A DNA stretch of 64,000 nucleotides, taken from positions 496,001 to 560,000 of the forward strand of contig OW568876.1 of assembly GCA_938743325.2 (NCBI GenBank). Direction: 5' to 3'. The position numbers and the translations under genes are program-made. The stretch comes from Pycnococcus provasolii. Taxonomy: Eukaryota > Chlorophyta > Pseudoscourfieldiophyceae > Pseudoscourfieldiales > Pycnococcaceae. The notes below the pieces were generated by a model. That model had not been told where the DNA came from. It did not search any database and worked only from the letters and a program-made list of their open reading frames with translations. Shown piece after piece: positions 25,204 through 34,376 of this stretch. Every line of letters starts with the position of its first letter. Within the stretch, counting starts at the first letter, position 1.

Positions 25204-26208
25204 TTAGTCGCGGCAGAATACGCGAAGTTCACCTCGATCACCACGTGTGACATAGACATCTTTGTCAAGGTACGCGACTCGAAACGTGCTACTTCCGATT
25301 CGTTGAAACGCTTGGCGCACCTCTTCTGGCAGAAGATTTCTCAGTTGGTCGACAAATGGCAGTTTTGGCGTCTCGAATGTGAGCGGCCGGATGAAGCTAG
25401 GCCCTCCTCTGGGACGTATCGTCGCGCCGTCTCCCGTGATGCGTATCCTGTCGTTGTCGACGAGCTCGAGCTCGTGTCCGAGCTGCACCGTGGCGGCGGG
25501 GCTCGGCAGGAACGACGGGAACGGCAGTGGCCACGGCGCGTCGAGGTAGACGGGTTCGATGATGTTGTCGAGTCGTCGCTTGCGCGTTTGTATGCGTTGG
25601 TACACTTTCCCAAGTCTCACGGGTCCGTTCGACGGCGGTCCTGGTCGAGCGCCTCCGAGGCTGGGTGATGACATGCCGTCGCTTCCACCTTCCGCGAAGG
25701 CTGACGTGTAGACGAGTCTCCAACGTCCGTTGAGCATATTGACATCCTCTTCGTTCGCCCAGCTGATTGGTTGCGCACAAGCGTACTCCTCGAGAGCGCG
25801 CGCGGTGCTTTCGATGCTTCGCACATCCTCGACGCGCGCCGCGAGTCCTCTGTCAAGTCCCGCACACCTCTGCAGGAGGAGCGTGCGTACGTTTCTCATT
25901 TCAACTAACTCCTCGGACGGAACAGGCGCTTTTTTGACGATTTCGTTCATTTCGTTCAAATCCTCCTCCTCCGAAGAGTCTGCGTCCTCCGGGGGAAGAT
26001 CTTTGGACGTCGGCATCGAAGAAGGGGTCGAAGACGGCGTGGATGCTGCACGCGTCTTCACGAAGCGGGAGTTCACGAAATGGCCATCGCCACCCAAGCG
26101 CGAGCTACTAACCCTCGCCACCTTCGAGTGGCAGCGAGCAATACGGTTGCAGCGAGTGGTACGAGCGAGCAACCTACCCGAACAGCACGAGCATGAGCGC
26201 ACGGGCAT
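25204..26208 (-). CDS. plastid-lipid-associated protein (PAP/fibrillin family)
   Basis: The 334-aa product starts at an ATG at 26208. The first about 55 residues are basic, rich in Ser/Arg/Cys and poor in acid, as in a plastid transit peptide; an acidic Ser/Asp/Glu linker follows. Residues about 155-330 match PAP/fibrillin: LNGRWRLVYTSAF, GKVYQRIQTRKRRLDNIIEP, a VQLGHELELVD strand, and the C-terminal signature TFRVAYLDKDVYVTRGDRGE. Fibrillins are lipocalin-like proteins of plastoglobules, thylakoids and stroma that bind lipids or quinones. This gene is the clearest sign that the host has a plastid. Subgroup and lipid ligand cannot be decided here. Confidence 0.87.
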   Translation of the reverse strand: MPVRSCSCCSGRLLARTTRCNRIARCHSKVARVSSSRLGGDGHFVNSRFVKTRAASTPSSTPSSMPTSKDLPPEDADSSEEEDLNEMNEIVKKAPVPSEELVEMRNVRTLLLQRCAGLDRGLAARVEDVRSIESTARALEEYACAQPISWANEEDVNMLNGRWRLVYTSAFAEGGSDGMSSPSLGGARPGPPSNGPVRLGKVYQRIQTRKRRLDNIIEPVYLDAPWPLPFPSFLPSPAATVQLGHELELVDNDRIRITGDGATIRPRGGPSFIRPLTFETPKLPFVDQLRNLLPEEVRQAFQRIGSSTFRVAYLDKDVYVTRGDRGELRVFCRD

Positions 26209-26767
26209 GATTCGCGATCTGGGGAATGGAAGGAGCGAGCTCCTCCTTGCTACTTGATCCCCCCGGGGGATACTGGATACGGGGTGCGTGGTGGAAAAAA
26301 CCGGCCTGACCTTCTTTCTCTGCGGGCCCCGGGGACTGGTCGGGGCAGGGGGTCGGGGCTGGTTCGCGCGGGATACCTCGTTGAACGGAAGTCGGAAAAA
26401 ACCTGGCCCCGGGATAATACGAGAGGGGTGTCGAGAGGGGGATAATTGTCCAATTTCGTGGTCGGGAGTGTAACATCACAAAGGGGGATCCCCAGACTTC
26501 CGACCAAATTTTGTGTTCGCCTCGGGATCCACTAATTGAGTGTAACCATGAGTGTAACTGCCTTACACTTACGACCAAATGGGTGGTATTTCCAACAGCG
26601 CGCCGTAGTAAATTTACGTTATGCGAGATTTCACTCAGTGCCGTAGTTAAGGACCGTTGCTGAAGAGCTCACCGAAAGGTTGTATGTAAGGTGGGCACAG
26701 GGTCGGCGACTCGGCGTGCGTAGCAAGGACGTCATCACAATCGCCACCGCGCCCATCGGCATCGGCA
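26209..26767. other. intergenic
   Basis: GC-rich and purine/pyrimidine-skewed stretches; no frame resembles a protein. Runs such as ggatccccccggggga near 26257 are small palindromes. Confidence 0.45.
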
Positions 26768-27010
26768 GCCTCGTTGCGCCGCGCCGACGTTAAGCTGAAC
26801 GGCCGCCTCGTTGCGCCGCGCTTAACACGCTCATCGGCTGCCTCGTTGCGCCGACGTTAAGCTCAGCAGCTGCCTCGTTGCGCCGCGCTTAACACGCTCA
26901 TCGGCTGCCTCGTTGCGCCGACGTTAAGCTCATCGGCTGCCTCGTTGCGCCGCGCTTAACACGCTCATCGGCTGCCTCGTTGCGCCGACGTTAAGCTCAG
27001 CGGCTGCCTC
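26768..27010. repeat. 67-bp bipartite minisatellite
   Basis: Three in-register units begin at 26802, 26869 and 26936, with partial units on both sides. Each unit has two related halves: gctgcctcgttgcgccg followed by cgcttaacacgctcatcg, and gctgcctcgttgcgccg followed by acgttaagctcag. The array therefore has a 32-35 bp sub-period within a 67-bp higher-order period. It is non-coding and lies between the PAP/fibrillin gene and the coiled-coil gene. Confidence 0.9.
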
Positions 27011-27124
27011 GTTCGTCGCGCCGGCGCTGCTGGGATCCCCGGAGAGCTTTGATCTGTGGAATGGACTGACTAGGGGTTTATGGGGTTTTGATTCAGTTTG
27101 GTTGGAATCCACTGGGTCGCTCCT

Positions 27125-27300
27125 TGCGTGACTCCCCGCCCCCTCTGAACCCGGGCGGGGGGGCAGCCCCCCGGGCCCGGGGGCTCCCTTAAGGCCTTCG
27201 GTTCCCCGCCCTTCCGGGAAGGCTTTCCCGCCAAACCGAACTGGTCTCACTCGCGGAGAAGTCGTGTTCCTTCTCCCCCCCGGGCCCGGGACCCTGATGT
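27125..27300. other. GC palindromic cluster upstream of the coiled-coil gene
   Basis: Within 175 bases lie ggggggcagcccccc, two copies of a cccgggcccggg palindrome (27171-27183 and about 27277-27291), and ccttccgggaagg. They could form strong hairpins in DNA or the 5' leader. The start codon at 27380 follows about 80 bases later. Confidence 0.55.
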
Positions 27301-27379
27301 GTTCTCCCGACTCCTTTTCCGAGGCGTGGTGTGGTTCTTCCCCCTCCCCCTCCATTCCCCTCCCCTCGAATCATTCCCC

Positions 27380-30300
27380 ATGGCGAGCCCCCGTCGCTCA
27401 CGTCACGGCGTGGGCAATCACTCTGACTCATTATGCACAGACAGTTGTATGACTCCTTCCTGCCTTGCGCGTCCCTTCCTGCCGCCTGCGCCTCACTCTG
27501 CCGCTGCGCCTGCGCCTGCGTCGTCTGACGGGTTCCCGCGTGCGTCAGTACAGTTGGTCACCGGGGTTGTTGGCGGTTCCGCTTTTGTGTGTGGGAAAAT
27601 TGGGGGGCCGGCCGCCACGTCTAAGAACGACCTTGCACCAGCCTCCTCCGCTTCTTCATCTTCTGGGGAGTCTTTCGCGCCGATACCCACGGACTTGCGC
27701 GCTTCCCTGGACTCGTGCTGGCACTTCTCGCCCACGCAACACGCGCCCATACACACGTTCACTGGTGCATCGCCGCCGCCGACGACAAACACATACACAA
27801 ATACTCCCGGAACGGCCTTAAGCTCGTCCACATCCACATCAGAGGTATCATCGGACAACAATAACACTGAGTCGGAAGACGCAAATCCAAACCAACGCCT
27901 TGCACTCCAAGAAGGACGGCAGAGAAGAAGAGGAAGAAGAAGGTGGAGCAGCAGCTCGGGGAAACACGGCAAACGTCACGACGATGGCAGCAGCATCAGC
28001 AGCGAAGAAGAAGAAGACGAAGAAGATAACGGCGAAGAAGAGGAAGTCGTCGTCGTCTCGCAGCTTGATCAGGCCGACGTCTCCAGCTCCGAGAACGACT
28101 CCAGCTCATCAGAAGGCGGTGCTCTGGCGCCACTTGCACCGGGCGCTGACACGAAGGTTGTTCATCGCGCACTTGCTCAGGTGCGCGTGCGCCTGGACGC
28201 ATGCAAACGCGCCAACAAGCGCTTGCACCGACGTAATGCAGGACGCAAGTTTGCCATGGCAGCACGCGACCAGATCGCGCAGGTGTGCGCACTGCTAGGC
28301 GACGTCGACGAGGGTGGTAACCCAACAACGGCACGTCTTGGACAAGCGGCGCGAAGAAGAGCTGCTGTCGCAGCGACGGAGACTCTCGTGCTGCTAAATC
28401 GATCCCTTGCGCCGCACGCCGCGGAGGTACCGTCGACGTCGGCTGGCAACGGCGACGACGACATGCCCGCGCTGCGCGCCGCGATCGAGACGCTCGAGCT
28501 GGAGCGCGAGGAGATGCGTGCCAGTCACGCCGCAGAGCTTGCTCGCTGCGCGGAGGAGACTGCACAGTGCCGAATGCTCGCGTCGGCAAAGTCGAGGGAA
28601 GCTTCTGACGCACGTGCAAAGCTGCGCCGTGAGCGCCGCGAGAAGCGAGCGGCGGATGATCGCGCCGCGAACGTCGCGGCGCTTGCCGACAAGGCGCAGA
28701 ACGAGGCGTGCACGGCGACTTCGGACGCTGCCGCGGCGCGATCAGTGGCGACAGAGGCGAGGAAGACGAAAGAAAAGCTCGAGGCGCAGGTCGCCGCGCT
28801 AGAGGCTGCGCGGCGCGATCAGGCGATGCACATCGAGTGGCTGGAATCGCAGATGGAGGCGCGGGATGACGGTTTCGCGGCACGCCACACGGTTCATGTG
28901 CCACAGCGACCACCAGGTCGCAACGCGTGCGTGCAAACGGAGGAAGAGATGACCATCGTGATCGCCGAGGAAGGTCTCTCGACGCCAGAGAAGCCAAATC
29001 TTCTCGCCGTGCCGAAGACTGGGGATGCAGGTCGACCACACCCCGACGACTCTGCGATGATGCCAGAGACTCCGCTAACTCCTGTGCAGGATTCTGCGCG
29101 CCGTCAGCTCGACTTCTCGCCCGACGCGAGCAGCTCAATCTTGCCGAGCTGGGACGACGTTTTGGGCATCACGGATGATCACGTCCAGGAAGTGGAGGAG
29201 GGACTGTCGGGCGAATCGCAAGAGTTGTCTGAACCGCAGCAGCCTCCGGTGGCGCATTCGCCAACACTGCCAGACATTACTTCGCTAACATCACTGCTGG
29301 AGGCGGCTCACGCGGAAATCGAAGAGCTGAAGGCGCTCAATGCACGCCTTGCAGATGCCTCGGGTGTACCACCGCCGCCTGCAGAAACTCCTGAAGCCGC
29401 TGAGACGAGTGCCCAGCTACTAGCAGAGGCTGAGGAAAAGCTAGTGCGCAACAATGCCGCATGGGCCGAGACCGTCGCGGCGCTCGAGGAGCGCGTGCGC
29501 GAATCGGCACTTGCCGCTACGGCGGCAGAGCGCGCGAGCGGAGAGCTGCGTCGCCGCTCGGAAGTACTAGAGGAGAAAGTGATATCGCTGGAAATGGAAC
29601 GCGATGTGGACGAGGCTGCACGCGCCTTCTTCAACGAACCTGAACCATGTGTTTCTTCGACGACGGCGGATGCCGCGATACAGGCTGTGACGGACGAGCC
29701 GGTGGTGGAAGGAAAAGGTGATGCCGATCGGATGGACGCATCCATGCAGACGGACGCTGCGAGAGCTAGCCCAACGGTTGACGTGTCGTGCGATGCTCAC
29801 GCTGAGATGTGCGATGCATGTACGGAGACCTCTGCGCCAGCGCCTGTGCGGGAGGTTGCGTCGGCGGTGGAATCTCACCTTCGGGAGCTCGCTGAGTTGA
29901 AGGAGACGCACGCTTCTGTGATGTCCGTGCTGGCAAAGCAGCACGAGTCCAACATGGCAGCACTGGTGGAGGAGGTCAACGCGGCACGCGACCAGGCGAC
30001 GGCGGCGGTGGCGCGCGGCGACGCGATGGATGCGGCGCTCAAGGCGGCACGGGGCGAGGCTCGCCTGTTAGCGGAGCGCCTAGGGGATGCAAAGCAGCAC
30101 GAGTCCAACATGGCAGCACTGGTGGAGGAGGTCAACGCGGCACGCGACCAGGCGACGGCGGCGGTGGCGCGCGGCGACGCGATGGATGCGGCGCTCAAGG
30201 CGGCACGGGGCGAGGCTCGCCTGTTAGCGGAGCGCCTAGAGGAGGCGAAGCGCATGCGGCTGGCGGCGGAGGACAGAATTTCCGAGCATGCACAGAAGGT

Positions 30301-30799
30301 TGAGAGCGCGCGCCGTGCAATAGAGGAGGCTCAGGAGGCGACGGCAGAGGCAAGGCGCGAGGCTCAGCACGCGCAAGAGCAAGCGTTGGAGGCTCAGCGC
30401 GCTCTGGCGGACGAAAGGAGACGGAAGGAGGACGTGCAACCTGCAGCCGAACCGGACGACGACATGTGCCGTCTATCGTGCGAGAGCAACCTCATGATGA
30501 GCTTTGCGAGCGGCATGCCCATCTTGACGCGATCGCCGTTACGTGAAGAGCGAGCGAGCAGCGTCTTGGCAGCGTCGCGCGCCGACGAGGTGCGCGCAAG
30601 CATGGAGCACCTCGAGCGAAGCAAGAGACAGGAGAAACTCGCGCGTCAGTTTGCCGAACAAGCTGCTCGATTCGAGGAGAGTCTCATGATGAGGGTCTCG
30701 GCGGAAGCTGAGGCGACTTCCGTGAGCTCTCCGAAGCTGCCGTGGGACTCGGCAGCTTCAGAAAATAGCTCGTCGTACGTCGTTCACCGATATATATAG
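27380..30799 (+). CDS. large Ala/Glu/Arg-rich coiled-coil protein
   Basis: The start is the ATG at 27380 (ccccATGGcg), giving 1139 aa. The first about 260 residues are Ser/Pro/Thr-rich with acidic clusters. From about residue 268 the sequence becomes heptad-rich and rich in Ala, Glu and Arg (AKLRRERREKRAADDRAANV), broken by Ser/Pro linkers near 520-630. A 52-residue segment near the C-terminus is present twice in tandem. No motor, GTPase or other catalytic domain is visible. It resembles structural coiled-coil proteins of centrosomes, flagella or Golgi in composition, but no specific family is supported. The C-terminus (SSYVVHRYI) is short and non-helical. Confidence 0.7.
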   Translation: MASPRRSRHGVGNHSDSLCTDSCMTPSCLARPFLPPAPHSAAAPAPASSDGFPRASVQLVTGVVGGSAFVCGKIGGPAATSKNDLAPASSASSSSGESFAPIPTDLRASLDSCWHFSPTQHAPIHTFTGASPPPTTNTYTNTPGTALSSSTSTSEVSSDNNNTESEDANPNQRLALQEGRQRRRGRRRWSSSSGKHGKRHDDGSSISSEEEEDEEDNGEEEEVVVVSQLDQADVSSSENDSSSSEGGALAPLAPGADTKVVHRALAQVRVRLDACKRANKRLHRRNAGRKFAMAARDQIAQVCALLGDVDEGGNPTTARLGQAARRRAAVAATETLVLLNRSLAPHAAEVPSTSAGNGDDDMPALRAAIETLELEREEMRASHAAELARCAEETAQCRMLASAKSREASDARAKLRRERREKRAADDRAANVAALADKAQNEACTATSDAAAARSVATEARKTKEKLEAQVAALEAARRDQAMHIEWLESQMEARDDGFAARHTVHVPQRPPGRNACVQTEEEMTIVIAEEGLSTPEKPNLLAVPKTGDAGRPHPDDSAMMPETPLTPVQDSARRQLDFSPDASSSILPSWDDVLGITDDHVQEVEEGLSGESQELSEPQQPPVAHSPTLPDITSLTSLLEAAHAEIEELKALNARLADASGVPPPPAETPEAAETSAQLLAEAEEKLVRNNAAWAETVAALEERVRESALAATAAERASGELRRRSEVLEEKVISLEMERDVDEAARAFFNEPEPCVSSTTADAAIQAVTDEPVVEGKGDADRMDASMQTDAARASPTVDVSCDAHAEMCDACTETSAPAPVREVASAVESHLRELAELKETHASVMSVLAKQHESNMAALVEEVNAARDQATAAVARGDAMDAALKAARGEARLLAERLGDAKQHESNMAALVEEVNAARDQATAAVARGDAMDAALKAARGEARLLAERLEEAKRMRLAAEDRISEHAQKVESARRAIEEAQEATAEARREAQHAQEQALEAQRALADERRRKEDVQPAAEPDDDMCRLSCESNLMMSFASGMPILTRSPLREERASSVLAASRADEVRASMEHLERSKRQEKLARQFAEQAARFEESLMMRVSAEAEATSVSSPKLPWDSAASENSSSYVVHRYI
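29933..30238 (+). repeat. 156-bp tandem duplication inside the coiled-coil gene
   Basis: Copies start at 29933 and 30089 with the same phrase (gcaaagcagcacgagtcc). By eye about 149 consecutive bases are identical, diverging only at the last codons. The unit is 52 codons, so the frame is kept. Lack of synonymous differences implies a very recent event or homogenisation. Confidence 0.93.
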
Positions 30800-31003
30800 A
30801 GGAGATGATGTCTTGTTATAGGTATGGATAAGAATCAACGGCAATCACGCGTCCCCCCCACCCACCGGAAAGTGAGCAAAATTTAGGGTTCGGGGGACCG
30901 ACCCCCCTTAGGAAGACTTCCCCCTCCCTCCCCGAGATCACAGGCGTGTGAGCGAGCTGACGGACGGTGCCTGCGGAGCCGCGAGCGGACCTCTCCCCCC
31001 CTC

Positions 31004-32386
31004 ATGGCCGAGAAGCAAGCGCGCCAGGACGCTACGTGTCCGCACTGCCACAAGGTGTTCTCATCCACGTCCAATCGCAACCGACACGTTCGCGCTGTCC
31101 ATGAGGTCCATGAGGTCAAAAAAACCCACAAGTGCTCGTTCCCAGGATGTACGTACGCGGCGACGCAAAAGGCAAATCTGAAAGTGCACGAGCGGACGCA
31201 CACGGGCGAAAAACTGTTCAAGTGCTCGTTCCCGAATTGTACGTACGCGGCGACGAAAAAGGCAAATCTGATAATGCACGAACGAACGCACACGGGCGAA
31301 AAGCCGTTCAAATGTCAATTCCCAGGATGTACGTACGCGGCGACGCAAAAGGTAAATCTGAAAGTGCACGAACGAACCCACACGGGCGAAAAGCCGTTCA
31401 AATGTCAATTCCCAGGATGTACGTACGCGGCGACGCACGAGGCACATCTGAAAGAGCACGAGCGAACGCACACGGGCGAAAAACCGTTCAAATGTCAGTT
31501 CCCAGGATGTACGTACGCGGCGACGCAGAAGTCACATCTAAAAACGCACGCCATGTTCCGACATACGAACGAGCGCCCCCATGCGTGTACCGAGCCGGCG
31601 TGCGGCATGCGCTTCGTGACGACCGTCGAGCTCAAGAAGCACGTCAAAGGTTATCACACGCCCGAAGGCATTCAGAAGAAGAAGAAGGAGGAAGAGCGCT
31701 GGACGAAGGCGCTGCTCCGCGACGGGTACGTGATGGACGCCGCGAACGACGATTCGGCACCCGTCCCTGGTCATTTTCGCCGCGAGTTCCGGATCGAGTT
31801 CCGGTGCCTCCAGGATGGGAGTACCGCGGCGTACGCCCGGATCGATTTCGTGATTTGTCCCATCGGCGGTTCGCCGAACGTCATCATCTTCCTGGAAATC
31901 GACGAGCATGAACACAGATTTTACTTTGGTGGGGTTGCGTGCGACGTCAAGCGCATCGGGCGCGTGCACGAGGCGCTCGCGCTCGGAAGCCTCGGGTTCG
32001 GCGGCGTGGATGGCGTGAAGATTACGTGGCTTCGTTACAATCCGAACGATTTTACGATCGACGAGGTTCCGCAGAAGCTGGACAAGCGCGAGCGCGAGCG
32101 CGTCCTGCTCCGCCGCCTCCGCGACATTGGCGCGTCCGCCGCGACGGACGAGTCGGGTGACCTTGAAGCGATCGAGTACTTCTGCTTCGACGCGGACGCG
32201 GAGACGGCGGAGCGCCCGCTCGCGTGCGAGGACCCCGCGTTCGCGGCGTACCTCAAGTCCGTGGTTCGACGCACGGAGCGCGCGATGATGGAGGAACGTG
32301 AAAACAAAAAGCGCGCGCACGAGGTCGGTCCGTCGGCGGATGGCGCAGACGCGGCGGGACCGAGCACGAAACGCGAACGCAGTTAG
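31004..32386 (+). CDS. C2H2 zinc-finger array fused to a PD-(D/E)XK-like nuclease domain
   Basis: The 460-aa product starts at an ATG at 31004. Residues 12-218 contain seven C2H2 fingers (first Cys at 12, 44, 74, 104, 134, 164 and 195), with HTGEKPF-type linkers between the central ones. After a basic linker, residues about 255-350 form a separate domain: IEFRCLQ, ARIDFVI (D281), IIFLEIDEHEHRFY (E298, D300), CDVKRI (D314, R317), and ITWLRYNPNDFTID. The order D...ExD-(E)-x-H...D-x2-R...LRYNP is that of a restriction-endonuclease-like (Vsr-like) family that I recall from giant viruses and algae, usually without fingers. The tail is helical, Glu/Arg-rich and ends in Lys/Arg. Sequence-specific DNA binding plus cleavage or nicking is the inference; a non-cleaving regulator is possible. 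Confidence 0.75.
   Translation: MAEKQARQDATCPHCHKVFSSTSNRNRHVRAVHEVHEVKKTHKCSFPGCTYAATQKANLKVHERTHTGEKLFKCSFPNCTYAATKKANLIMHERTHTGEKPFKCQFPGCTYAATQKVNLKVHERTHTGEKPFKCQFPGCTYAATHEAHLKEHERTHTGEKPFKCQFPGCTYAATQKSHLKTHAMFRHTNERPHACTEPACGMRFVTTVELKKHVKGYHTPEGIQKKKKEEERWTKALLRDGYVMDAANDDSAPVPGHFRREFRIEFRCLQDGSTAAYARIDFVICPIGGSPNVIIFLEIDEHEHRFYFGGVACDVKRIGRVHEALALGSLGFGGVDGVKITWLRYNPNDFTIDEVPQKLDKRERERVLLRRLRDIGASAATDESGDLEAIEYFCFDADAETAERPLACEDPAFAAYLKSVVRRTERAMMEERENKKRAHEVGPSADGADAAGPSTKRERS
31130..31564 (+). repeat. 90-bp tandem zinc-finger units with variable contact codons
   Basis: Five units in 90-bp register (31130, 31220, 31310, 31400, 31490) encode fingers 2-6. Backbone bases such as tgtacgtacgcggcgacg are identical between units. 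Differences cluster in the recognition-helix codons, giving residues -1,2,3,6 of QANV, KANM, QVNV, HAHE and QSHT. Confidence 0.9.
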
Positions 32387-32577
32387 TGTGTGTAACACGC
32401 GCGCGTTTCCCGGAATTTAACCCATAACACGCTGCATCCCACACACGGCGCAGGACATCACGCGGTCCTCTCCCTCATCCGCGCGGCGAACGCTCACGCC
32501 CTCAAGTACGGAGACGCCAAAAGAACCGCAGCGCGGACAGCGATGGCCGCTCCCGGTGGACCAGGGTTAGTAGGGGC
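32387..32577. other. short intergenic between convergent genes
   Basis: Separates the zinc-finger/nuclease stop from the stop of the minus-strand secreted nuclease-like gene. No feature seen. Confidence 0.4.
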
Positions 32578-34323
32578 TTACCTCAGCGCGACGTTGAACC
32601 TCGCCCAGACGGCTTGATGGTCACTCGCGCACGCCAGCGGATCGCCTGCTACGCCACCGCAAGGCACGACGCCCGCACCAGTCACGCGCGTGCCATCCGT
32701 ACCTACAAGCACGTGGTCAATCTTGCCCGATCCGAAGTGAGGAGTGGGACACGTACCACGCGGTGCTAACAACCTGGCACTTCTCGCCGCCGCATTCCAC
32801 GCGTCGTTCGTCGCGCACACCGGACCAGGGCATCGTCGTCCCAACTCACCGCCCACACCACATGCAACCGCCTCGCTGTACGTGTCCTTAAGGCGCGACG
32901 CCGCCTGCAAGCCCAAAACGCCCGCATCCGACGCAATCGCGTTGAAGTCGCCAAGCACGACAGGAACGACACGCGTCGTCGCAGATTCTTGGACGAGGCG
33001 GCGGCGACGACGATGACGAAGACTCGGTGGCAACGCCGCGGCGGCGATGGTGGCAGCGTCCACCTCCGTGGTGAGTGGCGGCCGCATCTCCTCGTCGTCG
33101 CTGCCAACCCGCATACTTGAGAGCACGTCGTTGGATGCCGCATCGGTCCCACACGCACCTTCCATGCAGCGAGTGACATTTGCAATGACGCTCGCCACGG
33201 TCATGGCGGGAAGCACCTTCGAGGCGGTCAGCGGCCAGTGCACGTTGATCACCAGCACCGCCAGCCGCGACGCACGTGCGCCGGCGATAGCATTCCTCCA
33301 TTCCGAGTCGCGCCAGGTATCGGGAGGTGATGGCTGCGCCATGCGGGCAGCATCCCAGTACGGAACGAAGCCTGACGTCGCAGCGGATAGAAGCTCGGTA
33401 ATATTCGTCGCTGCCGCCTCGGAGACGCGCCCACCCGTCGCCTCGCCCATCACGAAGCGGTTGCGCATTCTGGGCGCGAAGACGGCCCACTGCACGTGGC
33501 GACCCCACACGGCTCCACCGTGAGCCTGGCGGTCGCATGACCCGGCGCGCGGTGCAGCCTGCCCGTTCGGACCGCAGTTGTCGTGTTTCCAGGGCGTACT
33601 CGAAGCCTGCGCCCACCCGGAGCGGAGAAGCTTCCAGCGCGCCGGGCGAAACAGAAGCGGGTTCATCGCAAAGTGGCCGTAGTCCGCAAGCGTGCGCCAC
33701 CCGCCACGCGCCGCGGCGTACGAGATGGCTGCTCGCTGCGTCGGGTCAGCCTCCTGCAGTGCGACGAAGTCCGCCGGCGCACGTATGCTTGGCCCGTCAA
33801 CCTGCCCATTTCCGTTTGGCGGCGGTGTGAGCGCTGTGCGCACAACCTCGGTGGCACGCCTTGCAAAGTTATGCGGAGGTGCGTCGTCCCAGCCAAGCAA
33901 GCCTCTGTGGCTCGCGGCCGACCCTCCTTTTGCGTCGGTGTACATTCTGGTCGCGGCGCGTGGGTCGATCCAGGCGACATTAGACGCGGAGACTTGCCAT
34001 CGTCGTGCATTGAGTCTCTGCGTGGTATCCTGTGGCGGGACGTAGCTACGCCTGACATTGTACGTGATGGCCGTCACGGCGAAGGACTCCTCCTGCTCCT
34101 CCTCCTCCTCTGACTGCGACATCCTCTGACCACCACCACCACCACCACCACCTGCAGGCCTACTAAGTGTACTCGCACCAAAACTACCCGTACCGGTACT
34201 GTCTTGCACCACCTGGGTCGTCACCTCTTGAGCGTTGACGACCCAGGTGTTCCCATCCAAGACAGAAGTGTGCAGAAGAGTGTAGAGTTGTAAGGCTACG
34301 AGCGTATGGAAAGAAGAAGTCAT
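32578..34323 (-). CDS. secreted endonuclease/exonuclease/phosphatase (DNase I-like) family protein
   Basis: The 581-aa product starts at an ATG at 34323 and has a hydrophobic leader (residues about 5-31) suggesting secretion. The EEP fold motifs are present in order: AITYNVR (Asn), DFVALQEAD (Glu), LVINVHWPL, VVLGDFNA (Asp, Asn), IDHVLV and CASDHQAVWARF (Asp-His). These are the metal- and phosphate-handling residues of DNase I, AP endonuclease, sphingomyelinase and inositol phosphatase relatives. The loops are much longer than in DNase I, with a Gly-rich insert near the N-terminus and a long insert around residues 300-430. Substrate cannot be fixed: extracellular DNA, RNA, phospholipid or phosphoester are all possible; phosphate scavenging is a fair guess. 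Confidence 0.8.
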   Translation of the reverse strand: MTSSFHTLVALQLYTLLHTSVLDGNTWVVNAQEVTTQVVQDSTGTGSFGASTLSRPAGGGGGGGGQRMSQSEEEEEQEESFAVTAITYNVRRSYVPPQDTTQRLNARRWQVSASNVAWIDPRAATRMYTDAKGGSAASHRGLLGWDDAPPHNFARRATEVVRTALTPPPNGNGQVDGPSIRAPADFVALQEADPTQRAAISYAAARGGWRTLADYGHFAMNPLLFRPARWKLLRSGWAQASSTPWKHDNCGPNGQAAPRAGSCDRQAHGGAVWGRHVQWAVFAPRMRNRFVMGEATGGRVSEAAATNITELLSAATSGFVPYWDAARMAQPSPPDTWRDSEWRNAIAGARASRLAVLVINVHWPLTASKVLPAMTVASVIANVTRCMEGACGTDAASNDVLSSMRVGSDDEEMRPPLTTEVDAATIAAAALPPSLRHRRRRRLVQESATTRVVPVVLGDFNAIASDAGVLGLQAASRLKDTYSEAVACGVGGELGRRCPGPVCATNDAWNAAARSARLLAPRGTCPTPHFGSGKIDHVLVGTDGTRVTGAGVVPCGGVAGDPLACASDHQAVWARFNVALR

Positions 34324-34334
34324 ACCTTAAGGTA

Positions 34335-34376
34335 TACACACGAAGCACACGAAGCACACGAAGCACACGAAGCACA
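34335..34376. repeat. 9-bp tandem repeat (acacgaagc)
   Basis: About four copies of a 9-base acacgaagc unit lie immediately upstream of the secreted EEP-family start codon, in the position of its 5' leader or promoter. Confidence 0.75.

Noticed and set aside
32578-34323. Several long plus-strand frames opposite the secreted EEP-family gene
   Set aside because: They lack domains and are explained by GC-rich codon shadows of the gene.
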